From CAJQQK01 sp963696075 (lineage in GTDB: Bacteria > Pseudomonadota > Alphaproteobacteria > Rhizobiales > Hyphomicrobiaceae): DNA of 64,000 bases. Location of the stretch: the NCBI GenBank assembly GCA_963696075.1, contig CAVOJD010000006.1, positions 496,001 to 560,000 of the forward strand. Direction: 5' to 3'. Below, in pieces: positions 10,657 to 18,740 of the stretch (position 1 is the stretch's first letter; each line of letters begins with the position of its first letter). Below the pieces are notes generated by a model. That model saw only the letters and a list, made by a program, of their open reading frames with translations. It ran no database searches and was not told the DNA's origin. The translations under genes and the position numbers were made by a program.

Positions 10657-11213
10657 GTTCAGGCGGGGATCACAAAATTGTTTTTTGGGAGGGGGAGGCC
10701 TGAGATGGCGCCCGGATCGGCGTGCGCGAACCGCCAGGCACCATGTGCTGCCGCAGTGTCACACCTCTGGGCCCTCATGCCTCGCTTCACATTCTCGCGC
10801 TAACGTGAAGCCATTTGCCCACAATATTCATTGCATCCCTTAGCTTGTCGTCGATTCGAGTGCAGCGGTGTCACGCTTGCGCAACAACCCATCCGAGAGC
10901 GCGACGGTTGCTTCGCTTTAGCAGCGACGTGAACGTTTCGTTATGGAAATAATGCAAAATGTTCGTCGGGTCGGTTGACTGATCCACGGACTGACAAACC
11001 TTCGTTCACGTGGCGGAGCGGCCGGCTATTGGCTTTGGGGGAAGCTTTGGCGTCAACGGTCGTTTTGGGGACGGAGCAAAACAACACGAACTCGGTCCGA
11101 AACAGGGGCTCGACCTTTTGATCGAGCTGGTTCGAGCCGCGCAGACAGCAATGCTTCGCGGCATGTAAAGCAATTCGAGAGTAAACCGCCTCGCGGTGGA
11201 ATCGGAGAGAATG
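10657..11213. other. 557-bp gene-free region upstream of the L,D-transpeptidase gene
   Basis: No convincing gene is present; the open frames here lack family features. The right part probably holds the promoter and leader of the L,D-transpeptidase. One small hairpin (gctcga ... tcgagc, about 11107-11124) is visible. An AT-richer patch lies around 10930-10960. Confidence 0.5.
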
Positions 11214-11876
11214 ATGAACCGTATGACTGTTTCCTCGCTGTTGGCAGCGGTCGCCATGATCGTCTTCGGCGTGGTCGGCGCGCGCAACGCAGAAGCCCAA
11301 TTCTGGGGCGGCAGCGGTGCGCCGACTGGCAGTGGCGTTTATGACGTCCACAATGTCAGCTTCCCGAAAAGCTACCGCGCCGGCCAGATCATCGTCAGCT
11401 TTGGCGATCGCAAGCTCTACCATGTGACCGCTCCCGGTCGCGCGCGCTCTTATCCGATCGCCGTGCCGCGTGCTCAAAGCCGTTGGTCCGGCACGCTGCG
11501 CGTCTCGCAGAAGCGGGTCAATCCATCGTGGACCCCGACGCCGAGCATGCGCCGTGAAAACCCGTCCCTGCCCGCCTTCGTGCCGGGTGGCCATCCGCGC
11601 AATCCGCTTGGCGTTCGCGCGCTCTACCTCGGCAGCACGCTCTATCGCATTCATGGAACCGACGCGCCTTGGACCATCGGTCAGAATGTCTCGAAGGGCT
11701 GCATCCGGATGCACAACGATCACGTCGTCGAACTCTACAATCGCGTCGGCGTGGGCACCAAGGTCGTCGCCACCTGGAAGCGTTACGGCTCCCAGACCGT
11801 CCCCTCCGCCAGCGGCGGTCCGGCGACCTCGAACTCCAGCGACTTCATGCGCAGTGTCCTGGGTGACAACACCTGA
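11214..11876 (+). CDS. L,D-transpeptidase, YkuD/ErfK family
   Basis: The 220-residue protein has a signal peptide (hydrophobic residues about 6-22, ending at NAEA before QFWGG), so it is exported. The YkuD domain covers the rest, with the catalytic motif around His in YRIHGTD and Cys163 in SKGCIRMHNDHV. Such enzymes make 3-3 meso-DAP crosslinks in peptidoglycan or attach lipoproteins to it, functions prominent in Hyphomicrobiales. I chose the ATG at 11214 because GGAG (11204-11207) is 6 nt upstream; the ATG at 11211 is the alternative. A terminator follows about 35 nt after the stop. Confidence 0.92.
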   Translation: MNRMTVSSLLAAVAMIVFGVVGARNAEAQFWGGSGAPTGSGVYDVHNVSFPKSYRAGQIIVSFGDRKLYHVTAPGRARSYPIAVPRAQSRWSGTLRVSQKRVNPSWTPTPSMRRENPSLPAFVPGGHPRNPLGVRALYLGSTLYRIHGTDAPWTIGQNVSKGCIRMHNDHVVELYNRVGVGTKVVATWKRYGSQTVPSASGGPATSNSSDFMRSVLGDNT

Positions 11877-11911
11877 TCGACGGCGCAGCAACCCCGTCTG
11901 AATTCCATTGA

Positions 11912-11942
11912 AAATGGGCCCGGCCTTGTGCCGGGCCCATTT
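11912..11942 (+). terminator. Hairpin terminator after the L,D-transpeptidase gene
   Basis: There is a perfect 13-bp inverted repeat (11912-11924 with 11930-11942) around a 5-nt loop (cttgt). The stem ends in three T residues, with no long T-tract after it. Position and strength suggest a transcript end. Confidence 0.75.
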
Positions 11943-12185
11943 GCGTTGTCCATGACATCGTGGAGGAGAACGCTCGTAAACGGCGTTTTATTGCGCCAAT
12001 GGCACATCAATTGCTCCAAAAACAGGTGCGACGGCAAATACGGGAAGTAGGGATACGCAAACCTTGTCCTGCTGTGTTACATGGCGTCGCGAAGTAAGTA
12101 TCGGCGCGGGAAACCGTGCCAGTTTGGCCCAATGCCACGAGATCCGGTTTCCGGCCGGATAGCCGCATTAGCAGGAGTTTGCCGG

Positions 12186-13199
12186 GTGTTTGTGCGTAGA
12201 GCATTGTCGCTTTTGATCGCAAGCGGCGCATTGGCCGGCCTCGCCCTGGGCGCACTCGGCCTCTGGTATGCGCCGCTCGACATTTTCGCTCAGTTCTCCG
12301 GCCACTGGCTGGTCCTCGCCGTCATGGCGCTGCTGGCAGCCGCCGTGCCGCGCCGCGCCGGCGTTGTCCTGTCAGCAGCCGTCGTCGTAGTTGCCGTCGC
12401 AGCCCCGCTGCTCGCGGCATTCTATCGTGGCGAGGCAGCGCGCCCCCCGCTGGTCCGCGCAATCGACGTTGCAGCGGCAAGCACCTTGCGTCCGCCGGCA
12501 AACGACACCCGCTCATTGCCCTCGGCGTCGGCCCTGGCGCCGGCCTTCAAGTTGCTCATCTTCAACATCCTGAACGACAATCGCGCCTCCGACTCAATCA
12601 TTGCCGAGATCGCGAACCAGGACGCCGACGTCGTCTTTCTGGCTGAGTTTGGTCCCAACAAGACGGGCCTGCGCCGATGGCTCGCCGATAGCTATCCCTA
12701 CCGCGTCGAGTGCGCCTCAAAGTGGACGTGCGCTATCGGCCTCTACTCGCGTTTCCCGATCCACAGCCGCACGATCGTTGGCGCGCGCGACGACGCGGGC
12801 CCCCGCCGCATTCATGCTGACCTGGATATCGGCGGCCGGTCGGTTCATGTCATCGGCACCCATTTGATCAGCCCGCTCTATGGTCCCTCGTCCAATTTCC
12901 GTGAAATGGAGTTTCTGGCGCGATTGATAGCGGACCGACCGGCCGGGGCGACGGTTGTCGCCGGCGATTTCAACGCGACGCTATTCTCCAACGCATTCAG
13001 GAATTTCGAGCAGAAGTCCGGGCTCGTCCATATGGGTCATCTGATCCCGAGCTGGCCGATGAGCCCCGTCGCGATGCCCCAGATCGGCATCGACCATGTC
13101 TTCATGAGTTCCGATCTCGAACTCTATGATGTCGCAGCCGGTCATGCAGCCGGCTCTGACCACCTCCCGATCGCAGCAACGCTGCGCTTTCGCAGGTAG
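12186..13199 (+). CDS. Membrane-anchored endonuclease/exonuclease/phosphatase (EEP) family protein
   Basis: Three hydrophobic segments in the first 80 residues (FVRRALSLLIASGALAGLAL, WLVLAVMALLAAAV and the following AVVVVAVAAPLLAAFY) anchor the protein. An EEP domain follows with FNILNDN, AEFGP, IGTHLISP, VVAGDFNATLF and the C-terminal IDHVF ... GSDHLPI, which carry the usual Asn, Glu, His and Asp catalytic residues. Substrates of this membrane-linked subgroup are not established. The start is uncertain: GTG at 12186 has CAGGAG 8 nt upstream, whereas ATGs at 12081 and 12132 give longer forms without a clear ribosome site. Confidence 0.85.
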   Translation: MFVRRALSLLIASGALAGLALGALGLWYAPLDIFAQFSGHWLVLAVMALLAAAVPRRAGVVLSAAVVVVAVAAPLLAAFYRGEAARPPLVRAIDVAAASTLRPPANDTRSLPSASALAPAFKLLIFNILNDNRASDSIIAEIANQDADVVFLAEFGPNKTGLRRWLADSYPYRVECASKWTCAIGLYSRFPIHSRTIVGARDDAGPRRIHADLDIGGRSVHVIGTHLISPLYGPSSNFREMEFLARLIADRPAGATVVAGDFNATLFSNAFRNFEQKSGLVHMGHLIPSWPMSPVAMPQIGIDHVFMSSDLELYDVAAGHAAGSDHLPIAATLRFRR

Positions 13200-13620
13200 C
13201 CCCGCCACCACCACGCTCTCGTGGGGGCCGGTGCAGTCAGCCGCATCGTCTTTCTCCGCAGAGCGCTCCCCACCCGCCTCACACCCACCAGCTGCGTGTG
13301 CAGACCTACGGCGATCCCTGATCACCGCGATGGCGTGCGCGGATGCAAAAGAAAAGCCGGGCACTTGGCCCGGCTAGTTGTCCACATCTGAAAGATGGGT
13401 CGAAGGCATTGAAGGGAGGGTACAGCCTTCATGAGCTGTCCGTCACAGCCACTGGATTAAGCGATTATTTACCATCGTCAGCAAGCCGGACGGCTGCATG
13501 CGAGCTATGCGCTTGGCGCATGCATCGCGCAGCCATTGAAAAAAATATATTCAAAACAGAGGGTTGCAGGAAGGTTGGTCTTGTGTGGTTCGAGCCATCA
13601 TCATCAAGGAGGGCATAACA
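13200..13620. other. 421-bp gene-free interval between convergent EEP and LysR genes
   Basis: No gene is supported here. The interval holds a hairpin with a T-run on the minus strand (13347-13375). The rest is unassigned, including an AT-richer patch around 13455-13560. The open frame at 13343-13618 has no recognisable features. Confidence 0.5.
13347..13375 (-). terminator. Terminator serving the LysR gene (possibly both strands)
   Basis: An 8-bp GC-rich stem (agccgggc at 13355-13362 with gcccggct at 13368-13375) closes a 5-nt loop. The bases at 13347-13354 are A-rich and read as ttttctttt after the stem on the minus strand. It lies about 245 nt beyond the LysR stop, so that transcript would have a long 3' end. 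Confidence 0.7.
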
Positions 13621-14517
13621 TCAGTGTTTCCAGCTTCGCGCCTGCGCAACGAGAAAGTCGCGCAGGACCTGAACCTTCTTCGAGGCTTTGAGCTCCTCCG
13701 GATAGACGAAGATAATCGGTAGGCTCGGCATCTCGACCTCGTCGAGGACCGGCAGCAGGTCCTTCTCCTCCTCCGTCAGGTAATCGGGCAGCAGGCCCAC
13801 CCCAAGCCCCGAACGGATCGCATACTTCATCGCCATCACCGAGTTGACCCGGAATGCCGGCACCCGGGGCTCCTGGCCCTCGCGTCCAAGCGTCTCAAGC
13901 GACTGGATAAGAGAAAGGTGATACGCGGGAATGCCGCTATGTGAGACGAACCGGTGATTACCCGTATCGAGGTCGGCAAGCGACTGCGGCGCCCCGTAAA
14001 GGCGCACATATTGGGCAGATGCGTAGGCCCGGACCTGCATCTGGAAGAGCTTCCGGCGAATGAGATCGGCCTGTTCCGGCTCCCGCGTCCAGATCGCTGC
14101 GTCCGCGGCCCGCATGGCGATATCGACCTGGTCGTCGTTCAAAATCAACTCGACCCGGATGTCGGGGTAGAGATCCATGAATTCGCGCATGCGCTGCGTC
14201 ACCCACACGGTGCCGAAACCGACCGGACAGGTGATCCTGAGTTCGCCGGCGGGCTTCGTCTTGGCGTCACCCAGCAGCGTCTCGGCAGTATGAAGCTTGT
14301 TCATAACCTCGCGCGCGGTATTGAACAGAAGCTCGCCCTGTTCCGTCAGCACCAGGCCGCGCGCGTGGCGATGGAAAAGCGGCACATTCAGTTCCCGCTC
14401 AAGCGCCGAAACCTGCCGGCTCACCGCCGATTGGCTCATGCGCAGATGCTCGCCCGCATGCGTGAAGCTTCCCGCCTCCGCAGCCGCATGAAAAATGCGC
14501 AGTTTGTCCCAGTCCAT
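13621..14517 (-). CDS. LysR-family regulator, LsrB/VtlR-like
   Basis: The N-terminal winged helix-turn-helix (MDWDKLRIFHAAAEAG, then SFTHAGEHLRMSQSAVSRQ) and C-terminal effector domain make a standard 298-residue LysR protein. The N-terminal sequence and the position just downstream of trxB match the LsrB (Sinorhizobium) / VtlR (Brucella, Agrobacterium) group, which controls oxidative-stress, surface-polysaccharide and small-RNA genes. I set the start at MDWDKL; an ATG 30 nt upstream adds ten atypical residues. Only one cysteine (ITCPVG) is present. Naming it lsrB is likely but rests on recalled similarity. Confidence 0.85.
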   Translation of the reverse strand: MDWDKLRIFHAAAEAGSFTHAGEHLRMSQSAVSRQVSALERELNVPLFHRHARGLVLTEQGELLFNTAREVMNKLHTAETLLGDAKTKPAGELRITCPVGFGTVWVTQRMREFMDLYPDIRVELILNDDQVDIAMRAADAAIWTREPEQADLIRRKLFQMQVRAYASAQYVRLYGAPQSLADLDTGNHRFVSHSGIPAYHLSLIQSLETLGREGQEPRVPAFRVNSVMAMKYAIRSGLGVGLLPDYLTEEEKDLLPVLDEVEMPSLPIIFVYPEELKASKKVQVLRDFLVAQARSWKH

Positions 14518-14614
14518 CAGACGGTCCTTGAAGGCTGGCTCGCGCAAGCAGGTGAAAAGCCACCGATTATCGGCATCTGTCGCTTGACGCAGGCATCAAA
14601 GAGTTATGTGGCAG

Positions 14615-15574
14615 CTATTCTGCCGCAACACGTTCCGCGCCATGCTCGGCAAGGAAGCGTTCGGCCTCGAGCGCGGCCATGCAGCCCATGCCCGCAGCCG
14701 TAACGGCCTGCCGGTAGATATCGTCCGTCACGTCACCGGCTGCAAACACACCCGGTATCGAGGTTGCTGTCGAGTCCGGCGCCGTTTCGATATAGTTCCC
14801 GCGCTTCATCTTGAGTTGATCAATGAACAGCTCTGTCGACGGCGCGTGTCCGATCGCGATGAAGATCCCGTCGACGGCCCGCTCCGTGACCTCGCCGGTC
14901 TTGACGTTCTTGAGCTTGGCGCCGGTCACGCTCTTCGGCGCATCGCTTCCAACCACCTCTTCCAGCACGGTGTCCCACACAACTTCGATCTTTGGATGCT
15001 TGAACAGCCGGTTCTGCAGGATCTTCTCGGCGCGGAATTCGTCACGCCGATGCACCACGGTGACCTTTTCGGCAAAATTCGTCAGGAACAGCGCTTCCTC
15101 GACTGCGGTATTGCCGCCGCCGACAACCATCACCTGCTTGCCGCGGTAGAAGAACCCATCACACGTCGCACAGGCCGAAACACCATGGCCCTGGTAGGCG
15201 GTTTCTGATGGAATGCCGAGCCACCGTGCTTGGGCGCCCGTGCAGATGATCAGAGCATCGCACGTATATTTGGCCCCGCCGTCGCCCATGAGTTCAAACG
15301 GCCGCTTGTTGAGATCGACAGCGGAGATATGGTCCATCACAAGCTCGGTGCCGACGTGTTCCGCCTGCGCCTGCATCTGCTCCATCAGCCACGGCCCCTG
15401 GATAACGTCTGCAAAGCCCGGATAGTTCTCGACCTCGGTGGTGATCGTGAGCTGGCCGCCCGGCTGAATGCCCTGGATGAGCACCGGCTCCAGCATGGCG
15501 CGCGCCGCATAGATGGCAGCCGTGTAGCCGGCCGGGCCCGAGCCGAGGATGAGGACGGAAGCATGTTTCGTCAT
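14615..15574 (-). CDS. trxB: Thioredoxin-disulfide reductase TrxB
   Basis: This FAD- and NADPH-dependent enzyme reduces thioredoxin. FAD-binding GSGPAGYTAAIYAARA is at residues 11-26, and the redox-active CATC is at 135-138, followed by DGFFYRG. The NADPH-binding GGGNTAVEEALFL and the C-terminal FAD block GVFAAGDVTD are also intact. The 319-residue length is standard. It is upstream of the LysR regulator on the same strand (gap about 97 nt), the conserved trxB-lsrB arrangement. Confidence 0.97.
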   Translation of the reverse strand: MTKHASVLILGSGPAGYTAAIYAARAMLEPVLIQGIQPGGQLTITTEVENYPGFADVIQGPWLMEQMQAQAEHVGTELVMDHISAVDLNKRPFELMGDGGAKYTCDALIICTGAQARWLGIPSETAYQGHGVSACATCDGFFYRGKQVMVVGGGNTAVEEALFLTNFAEKVTVVHRRDEFRAEKILQNRLFKHPKIEVVWDTVLEEVVGSDAPKSVTGAKLKNVKTGEVTERAVDGIFIAIGHAPSTELFIDQLKMKRGNYIETAPDSTATSIPGVFAAGDVTDDIYRQAVTAAGMGCMAALEAERFLAEHGAERVAAE

Positions 15575-15784
15575 ATCAGGACTTCTCGTTATTGCGTGTT
15601 ATCACGAAGGCCGCTCCCTTCGAGCCATGCCTCGCGGTGCGGTCGCGCTGCGCCGCATCCCAAATCGCAGGTAAACTGATCCGGTTGGCCGTCATGGTCA
15701 ATGCCACACCCATCAACTCTACCCTGAAACAACCTCGAACGTCGCCTCGGATGCCGAAATATGAATATTTCGCCGATGCCTGTC

Positions 15785-16570
15785 TCAAATCAGGCCGAGC
15801 GTCCTGAAGCTTTTGTGGCCTTCACGCCCGATGATGATGTGGTCATGAAGCGCAATCCCGAGCGGCTGCGCCGCTGACTTGATCATCTGCGTCATGTCGA
15901 TGTCCGCGCGCGATGGCGTCGGGTCGCCCGAGGGATGGTTATGGACGAGGATCAGTGCCGTCGCCGATATCTCCAAGGCCCGCTTGACGACTTCTCGAAT
16001 ATAGACCGGCGTGTGATCCACCGTCCCTTGGCTCTGGATTTCATCGGCGATCAGCTTGTTTCTCTTGTCGAGGAACAGGATCCGGAACTGCTCCCGCGTC
16101 TCATAGGCCATCACCGCATGGCAGTAATCGACGACCTGCTGCCACGATGACAGCACCGGCTTGTCGATGATCTCAGCGCGCATCAGGCGCAGGCTGGCAG
16201 CCCGCACCAGCTTGAGCTCGAACACCACCGCATCGCCGACGCCGTTGACCTCGCGAAGCAATTTTTCGGATGCATTGAGCACTTCCGCGAACGAGCCGAA
16301 CCGCGCAATCAGCCGCTTCGCCAGCGCTTTCGTGTCACGCCGCGCGATCGCCCGGAACAGCACCAATTCCAGTAGCTCATAGTCCGGGACGGCATCGCTG
16401 CCCCCCTCCGAGAACCGCTTGCGCAGCCGCTCGCGGTGGCCCTGCGGTCCTTCATGCTTTGGCAGTTCAAGACGGGCAATTGCATTGCCGCCAACACCGG
16501 CATCGCCGAACCCGCCGTCGGGATCGGCAGGCAGCAGGGAGGGTTGGTTCGGGCTAGGTTTCCCGCTCAT
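15785..16570 (-). CDS. radC: RadC family protein (JAB/MPN domain)
   Basis: The 261-residue protein has an N-terminal helix-hairpin-helix-like region and a C-terminal JAB-type metalloprotease-like domain with the RadC signature LVHNHPSGDP and SRADID. Despite its historical name, a role in DNA repair is doubtful and its function is unsettled. Its start overlaps the end of map by 17 nt, so it is translated from the same message. A map-radC neighbourhood is common in alphaproteobacteria. Confidence 0.93.
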   Translation of the reverse strand: MSGKPSPNQPSLLPADPDGGFGDAGVGGNAIARLELPKHEGPQGHRERLRKRFSEGGSDAVPDYELLELVLFRAIARRDTKALAKRLIARFGSFAEVLNASEKLLREVNGVGDAVVFELKLVRAASLRLMRAEIIDKPVLSSWQQVVDYCHAVMAYETREQFRILFLDKRNKLIADEIQSQGTVDHTPVYIREVVKRALEISATALILVHNHPSGDPTPSRADIDMTQMIKSAAQPLGIALHDHIIIGREGHKSFRTLGLI

Positions 16571-17408
16571 CGCAGCCGGCCGGTTCGGTGATGGAATAAG
16601 GCGGGCAATGCAGCCCTGCGGGCGAATAGGTGAAAACCTCGCAGCCGGTCTCGGTGACGCCCACCGCGTGCTCGAACTGGGCTGATAGTTCCCGGTCGCG
16701 CGTCACTGCCGTCCAGCCGTCTGAAAGTACCTTCACTTGCGGCCGGCCGAGGTTGATCATCGGCTCGATCGTGAACAGCATGCCGGGCTTGAGTTCCACC
16801 CCCTCACCGGCAACCCCATAGTGCAGGATATTCGGGCGCTCATGAAACACCCTGCCAAGCCCATGACCGCAGAAGTCGCGCACCACGCTGCACCGCTCCT
16901 CCTCCGCGAAGCTCTGTATGGCCGCGCCGATATGACCGGTCGTATGGCCAGGCTTTACCGCCGCAATGCCGCGCAGCAGCGCCTCATACGTGACCGCCAG
17001 CAGCCGCTCCGCCTTGCGGCTGATTTCGCCGACCGGGTACATCCGGCTCGTATCGCCATGCCAGCCATTCAGGATCAGCGTGATATCGACATTGACGATA
17101 TCGCCCTCGCGCAAGGGCTTGGCGTTCGGAATGCCATGGCACACGACGTGGTTGATGGAGGTGCACAGAGAATGCGTGTAGCCGCGATAGTTGAGTGTCG
17201 CGGGGATCGCGCCATGATCAAGCGCATACTCGAAGGCGAGCCGGTCGAGGTGTTCCGTCGAGATCCCGGGCTGAATATATCCCGTCAGCATGTCGAGCGC
17301 CGCCGCCGCCAGTTGGCCGGCCTGCCGCATACCCTCGAACGCATCAGGCCCGTGCAGGGGTATCTGCCCGGTCGCCACCGTCTCTCGTGTCACGTCGAGA
17401 TTAGACAT
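16554..17408 (-). CDS. map: Type I methionine aminopeptidase
   Basis: Map removes the initiator methionine from nascent proteins. The metal ligands are visible: Asp residues in NVDITLILNGWHGDTSR, His in CGHGLGRVFHERPN, and Glu in FTIEPMI and AQFEHAV. The substrate His is in VVCHGIPN. The length of 284 residues includes a short N-terminal extension. It overlaps radC by 17 nt. Confidence 0.96.
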   Translation of the reverse strand: MSNLDVTRETVATGQIPLHGPDAFEGMRQAGQLAAAALDMLTGYIQPGISTEHLDRLAFEYALDHGAIPATLNYRGYTHSLCTSINHVVCHGIPNAKPLREGDIVNVDITLILNGWHGDTSRMYPVGEISRKAERLLAVTYEALLRGIAAVKPGHTTGHIGAAIQSFAEEERCSVVRDFCGHGLGRVFHERPNILHYGVAGEGVELKPGMLFTIEPMINLGRPQVKVLSDGWTAVTRDRELSAQFEHAVGVTETGCEVFTYSPAGLHCPPYSITEPAGCDERET

Positions 17409-17544
17409 GTCGCGCGTCTCTATGTCCCTTCTGTGGGCCGTAATCTCTCAGCGTCGGGAACTCAAGCTGAACCCGCAATAGAGCGGGAACCCACTGTGCC
17501 GGGACGTTAACGTGCGCCCGGAGCGATCGCAAACCCTAGCTTAC

Positions 17545-17573
17545 AAAAACAAGCCCGGCACCGGGCCGGGCTT
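17545..17573 (-). terminator. Terminator of rplS
   Basis: A perfect 9-bp stem (17551-17559 with 17565-17573) closes a 5-nt loop. On the minus strand it is followed by gtttttg. It lies about 75 nt after the rplS stop. Confidence 0.85.
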
Positions 17574-17645
17574 GATCGGATAGATGATGTGTGGCTGCGT
17601 CAGGTGCAATCCCGCGGGGACGCGGGATGCTGGCGTGCGCCGCGC

Positions 17646-18347
17646 TTAAGCTTTCGCTTCGCCCTCGCTGCCGCCGTCTTCGGCTGCCGCATCTGTTGCG
17701 CCGGCTTCGTCTTCGGCCGGCACTTCATCGACCGTCGTCTCCGCCATCAGCCGCTGGGCTTCGGAGATCCAATCGCCTTTTTCGATCGCGCCATCCAGCT
17801 TGAGCACCTCGTCGATCGTTGCGATTTCATCATCGGTCAGCGCCGCGATCTGTTCGAACTTGATGATGTTGAGCTTGTTCAGCATCGTCTCAAGCTCGGG
17901 CGTAACGCCGCTGATCATCTTCAGGTCATCCTTATCGCCCTTCGGCTTACGGAAGCCCTTGAACGCGGCATTGAGCCGCTTGGCGCGGATGTCGGTGCGC
18001 TCCACGATACGGGCCGACCGGCCGCGGCGCCCACGCAGATAGTAGAGTTTCGCGCGGCGCACCTTGCCGCGGCGCAGAACTTCGATGTCCGTAATGAACG
18101 GCGAAAAGATCGGGAACACGCGTTCCACGCCTTCGCCGTAGGAAATCTTCCGCACGGTGAAGTTTTCGTTGATACCGGCGCCGGAGCGCGCAATCACGAC
18201 GCCTTCGTAGGCCTGGTTGCGCACGTTCTTGCCTTCGACGACCTTAACCATGACGCGGACGGTGTCGCCCGGACTGAAGGTCGGAATGGCCCGCATGGCG
18301 GAGATGCGGCTCATTTGCTCTTGCTCGAGCTCCTGGATGATATTCAT
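17646..18347 (-). CDS. rplS: 50S ribosomal protein L19 with C-terminal extension
   Basis: Residues 1-120 are a normal L19 (MNIIQELEQEQM, FSPGDTVRV, YEGVVIARSGAGIN, RRAKLYYLRGRRGRSARI). Ordinary L19 ends near there, but this protein is 233 residues. Residues 143-200 (LKMISGVTPELETMLNKL ... GDWISEAQRLM) look like the helix-hairpin-helix-type domain found at the C-terminus of L21 in many alphaproteobacteria. Residues 202-233 form an acidic tail. I chose MNIIQ as the start because longer in-frame starts add 40 non-conserved residues. L19 sits at the 30S-50S interface. Confidence 0.95.
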   Translation of the reverse strand: MNIIQELEQEQMSRISAMRAIPTFSPGDTVRVMVKVVEGKNVRNQAYEGVVIARSGAGINENFTVRKISYGEGVERVFPIFSPFITDIEVLRRGKVRRAKLYYLRGRRGRSARIVERTDIRAKRLNAAFKGFRKPKGDKDDLKMISGVTPELETMLNKLNIIKFEQIAALTDDEIATIDEVLKLDGAIEKGDWISEAQRLMAETTVDEVPAEDEAGATDAAAEDGGSEGEAKA

Positions 18348-18740
18348 GACGGATTTTCCTTTTGAATCATCGCGGGCAGAGGAACAACTATCCGTCCCGA
18401 CCCGGTCGGCGCCGGGCGGCGAAGCGTTCGTGCGTCCCATGTGGGGAAATCTCGAAGCGCGGTGCATAGCCGATAACCGCCCCCTTGTCGAGGGTCACCA
18501 CGCGAAAAAGCACCGCAGAATGCCCCGACAGCGGCCCCGCCCGCCAGTTCTAACCAGCCGCTTCAAACAAGACGGAGCCCCACTTAACCCCCTTCGACGG
18601 CAAAGCCGTCGGGGAGCAACCGCGCCCCGGCCCCCTTCGACGGCAACGCCGTCGGGGAGCAACCGCGACCCGGCGCCTTGCGCCGCCCCCGCGGAGGTGC
18701 CCGGCGATCACCGATCGCCGGAACAGCACCGTGAGCGATA
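18348..18740. other. 393-bp gene-free interval with a hairpin cluster between rplS and the HtrA-like gene
   Basis: No gene is supported. The right half carries four successive inverted repeats: two in the 43-bp tandem repeat, ggcgc/gcgcc at 18672-18684 and a perfect 9-bp stem at 18701-18721. The left part probably holds the rplS promoter and leader, since rplS here stands alone without rimM and trmD next to it. Confidence 0.6.
18588..18673. repeat. Two-copy 43-bp tandem repeat, each with a hairpin
   Basis: Unit one is 18588-18630 and unit two 18631-18673, with only about two differences. Each contains an inverted repeat of cgacggc and gccgtcg around a 3-nt loop (18595-18611 and 18638-18654). 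On the plus strand G-T pairs extend the stem to about 10 bp. It resembles a REP/BIME-type palindromic unit. Confidence 0.9.

Noticed and set aside
10941..11891. A 316-codon minus-strand frame over the L,D-transpeptidase gene
   Set aside because: It is antisense to a well-supported exported YkuD protein and has no family features; long antisense frames are expected at this GC content.
13343..13618. A 91-codon frame in the gap before the LysR gene
   Set aside because: It has no recognisable domain, no ribosome site and overlaps the terminator hairpin.
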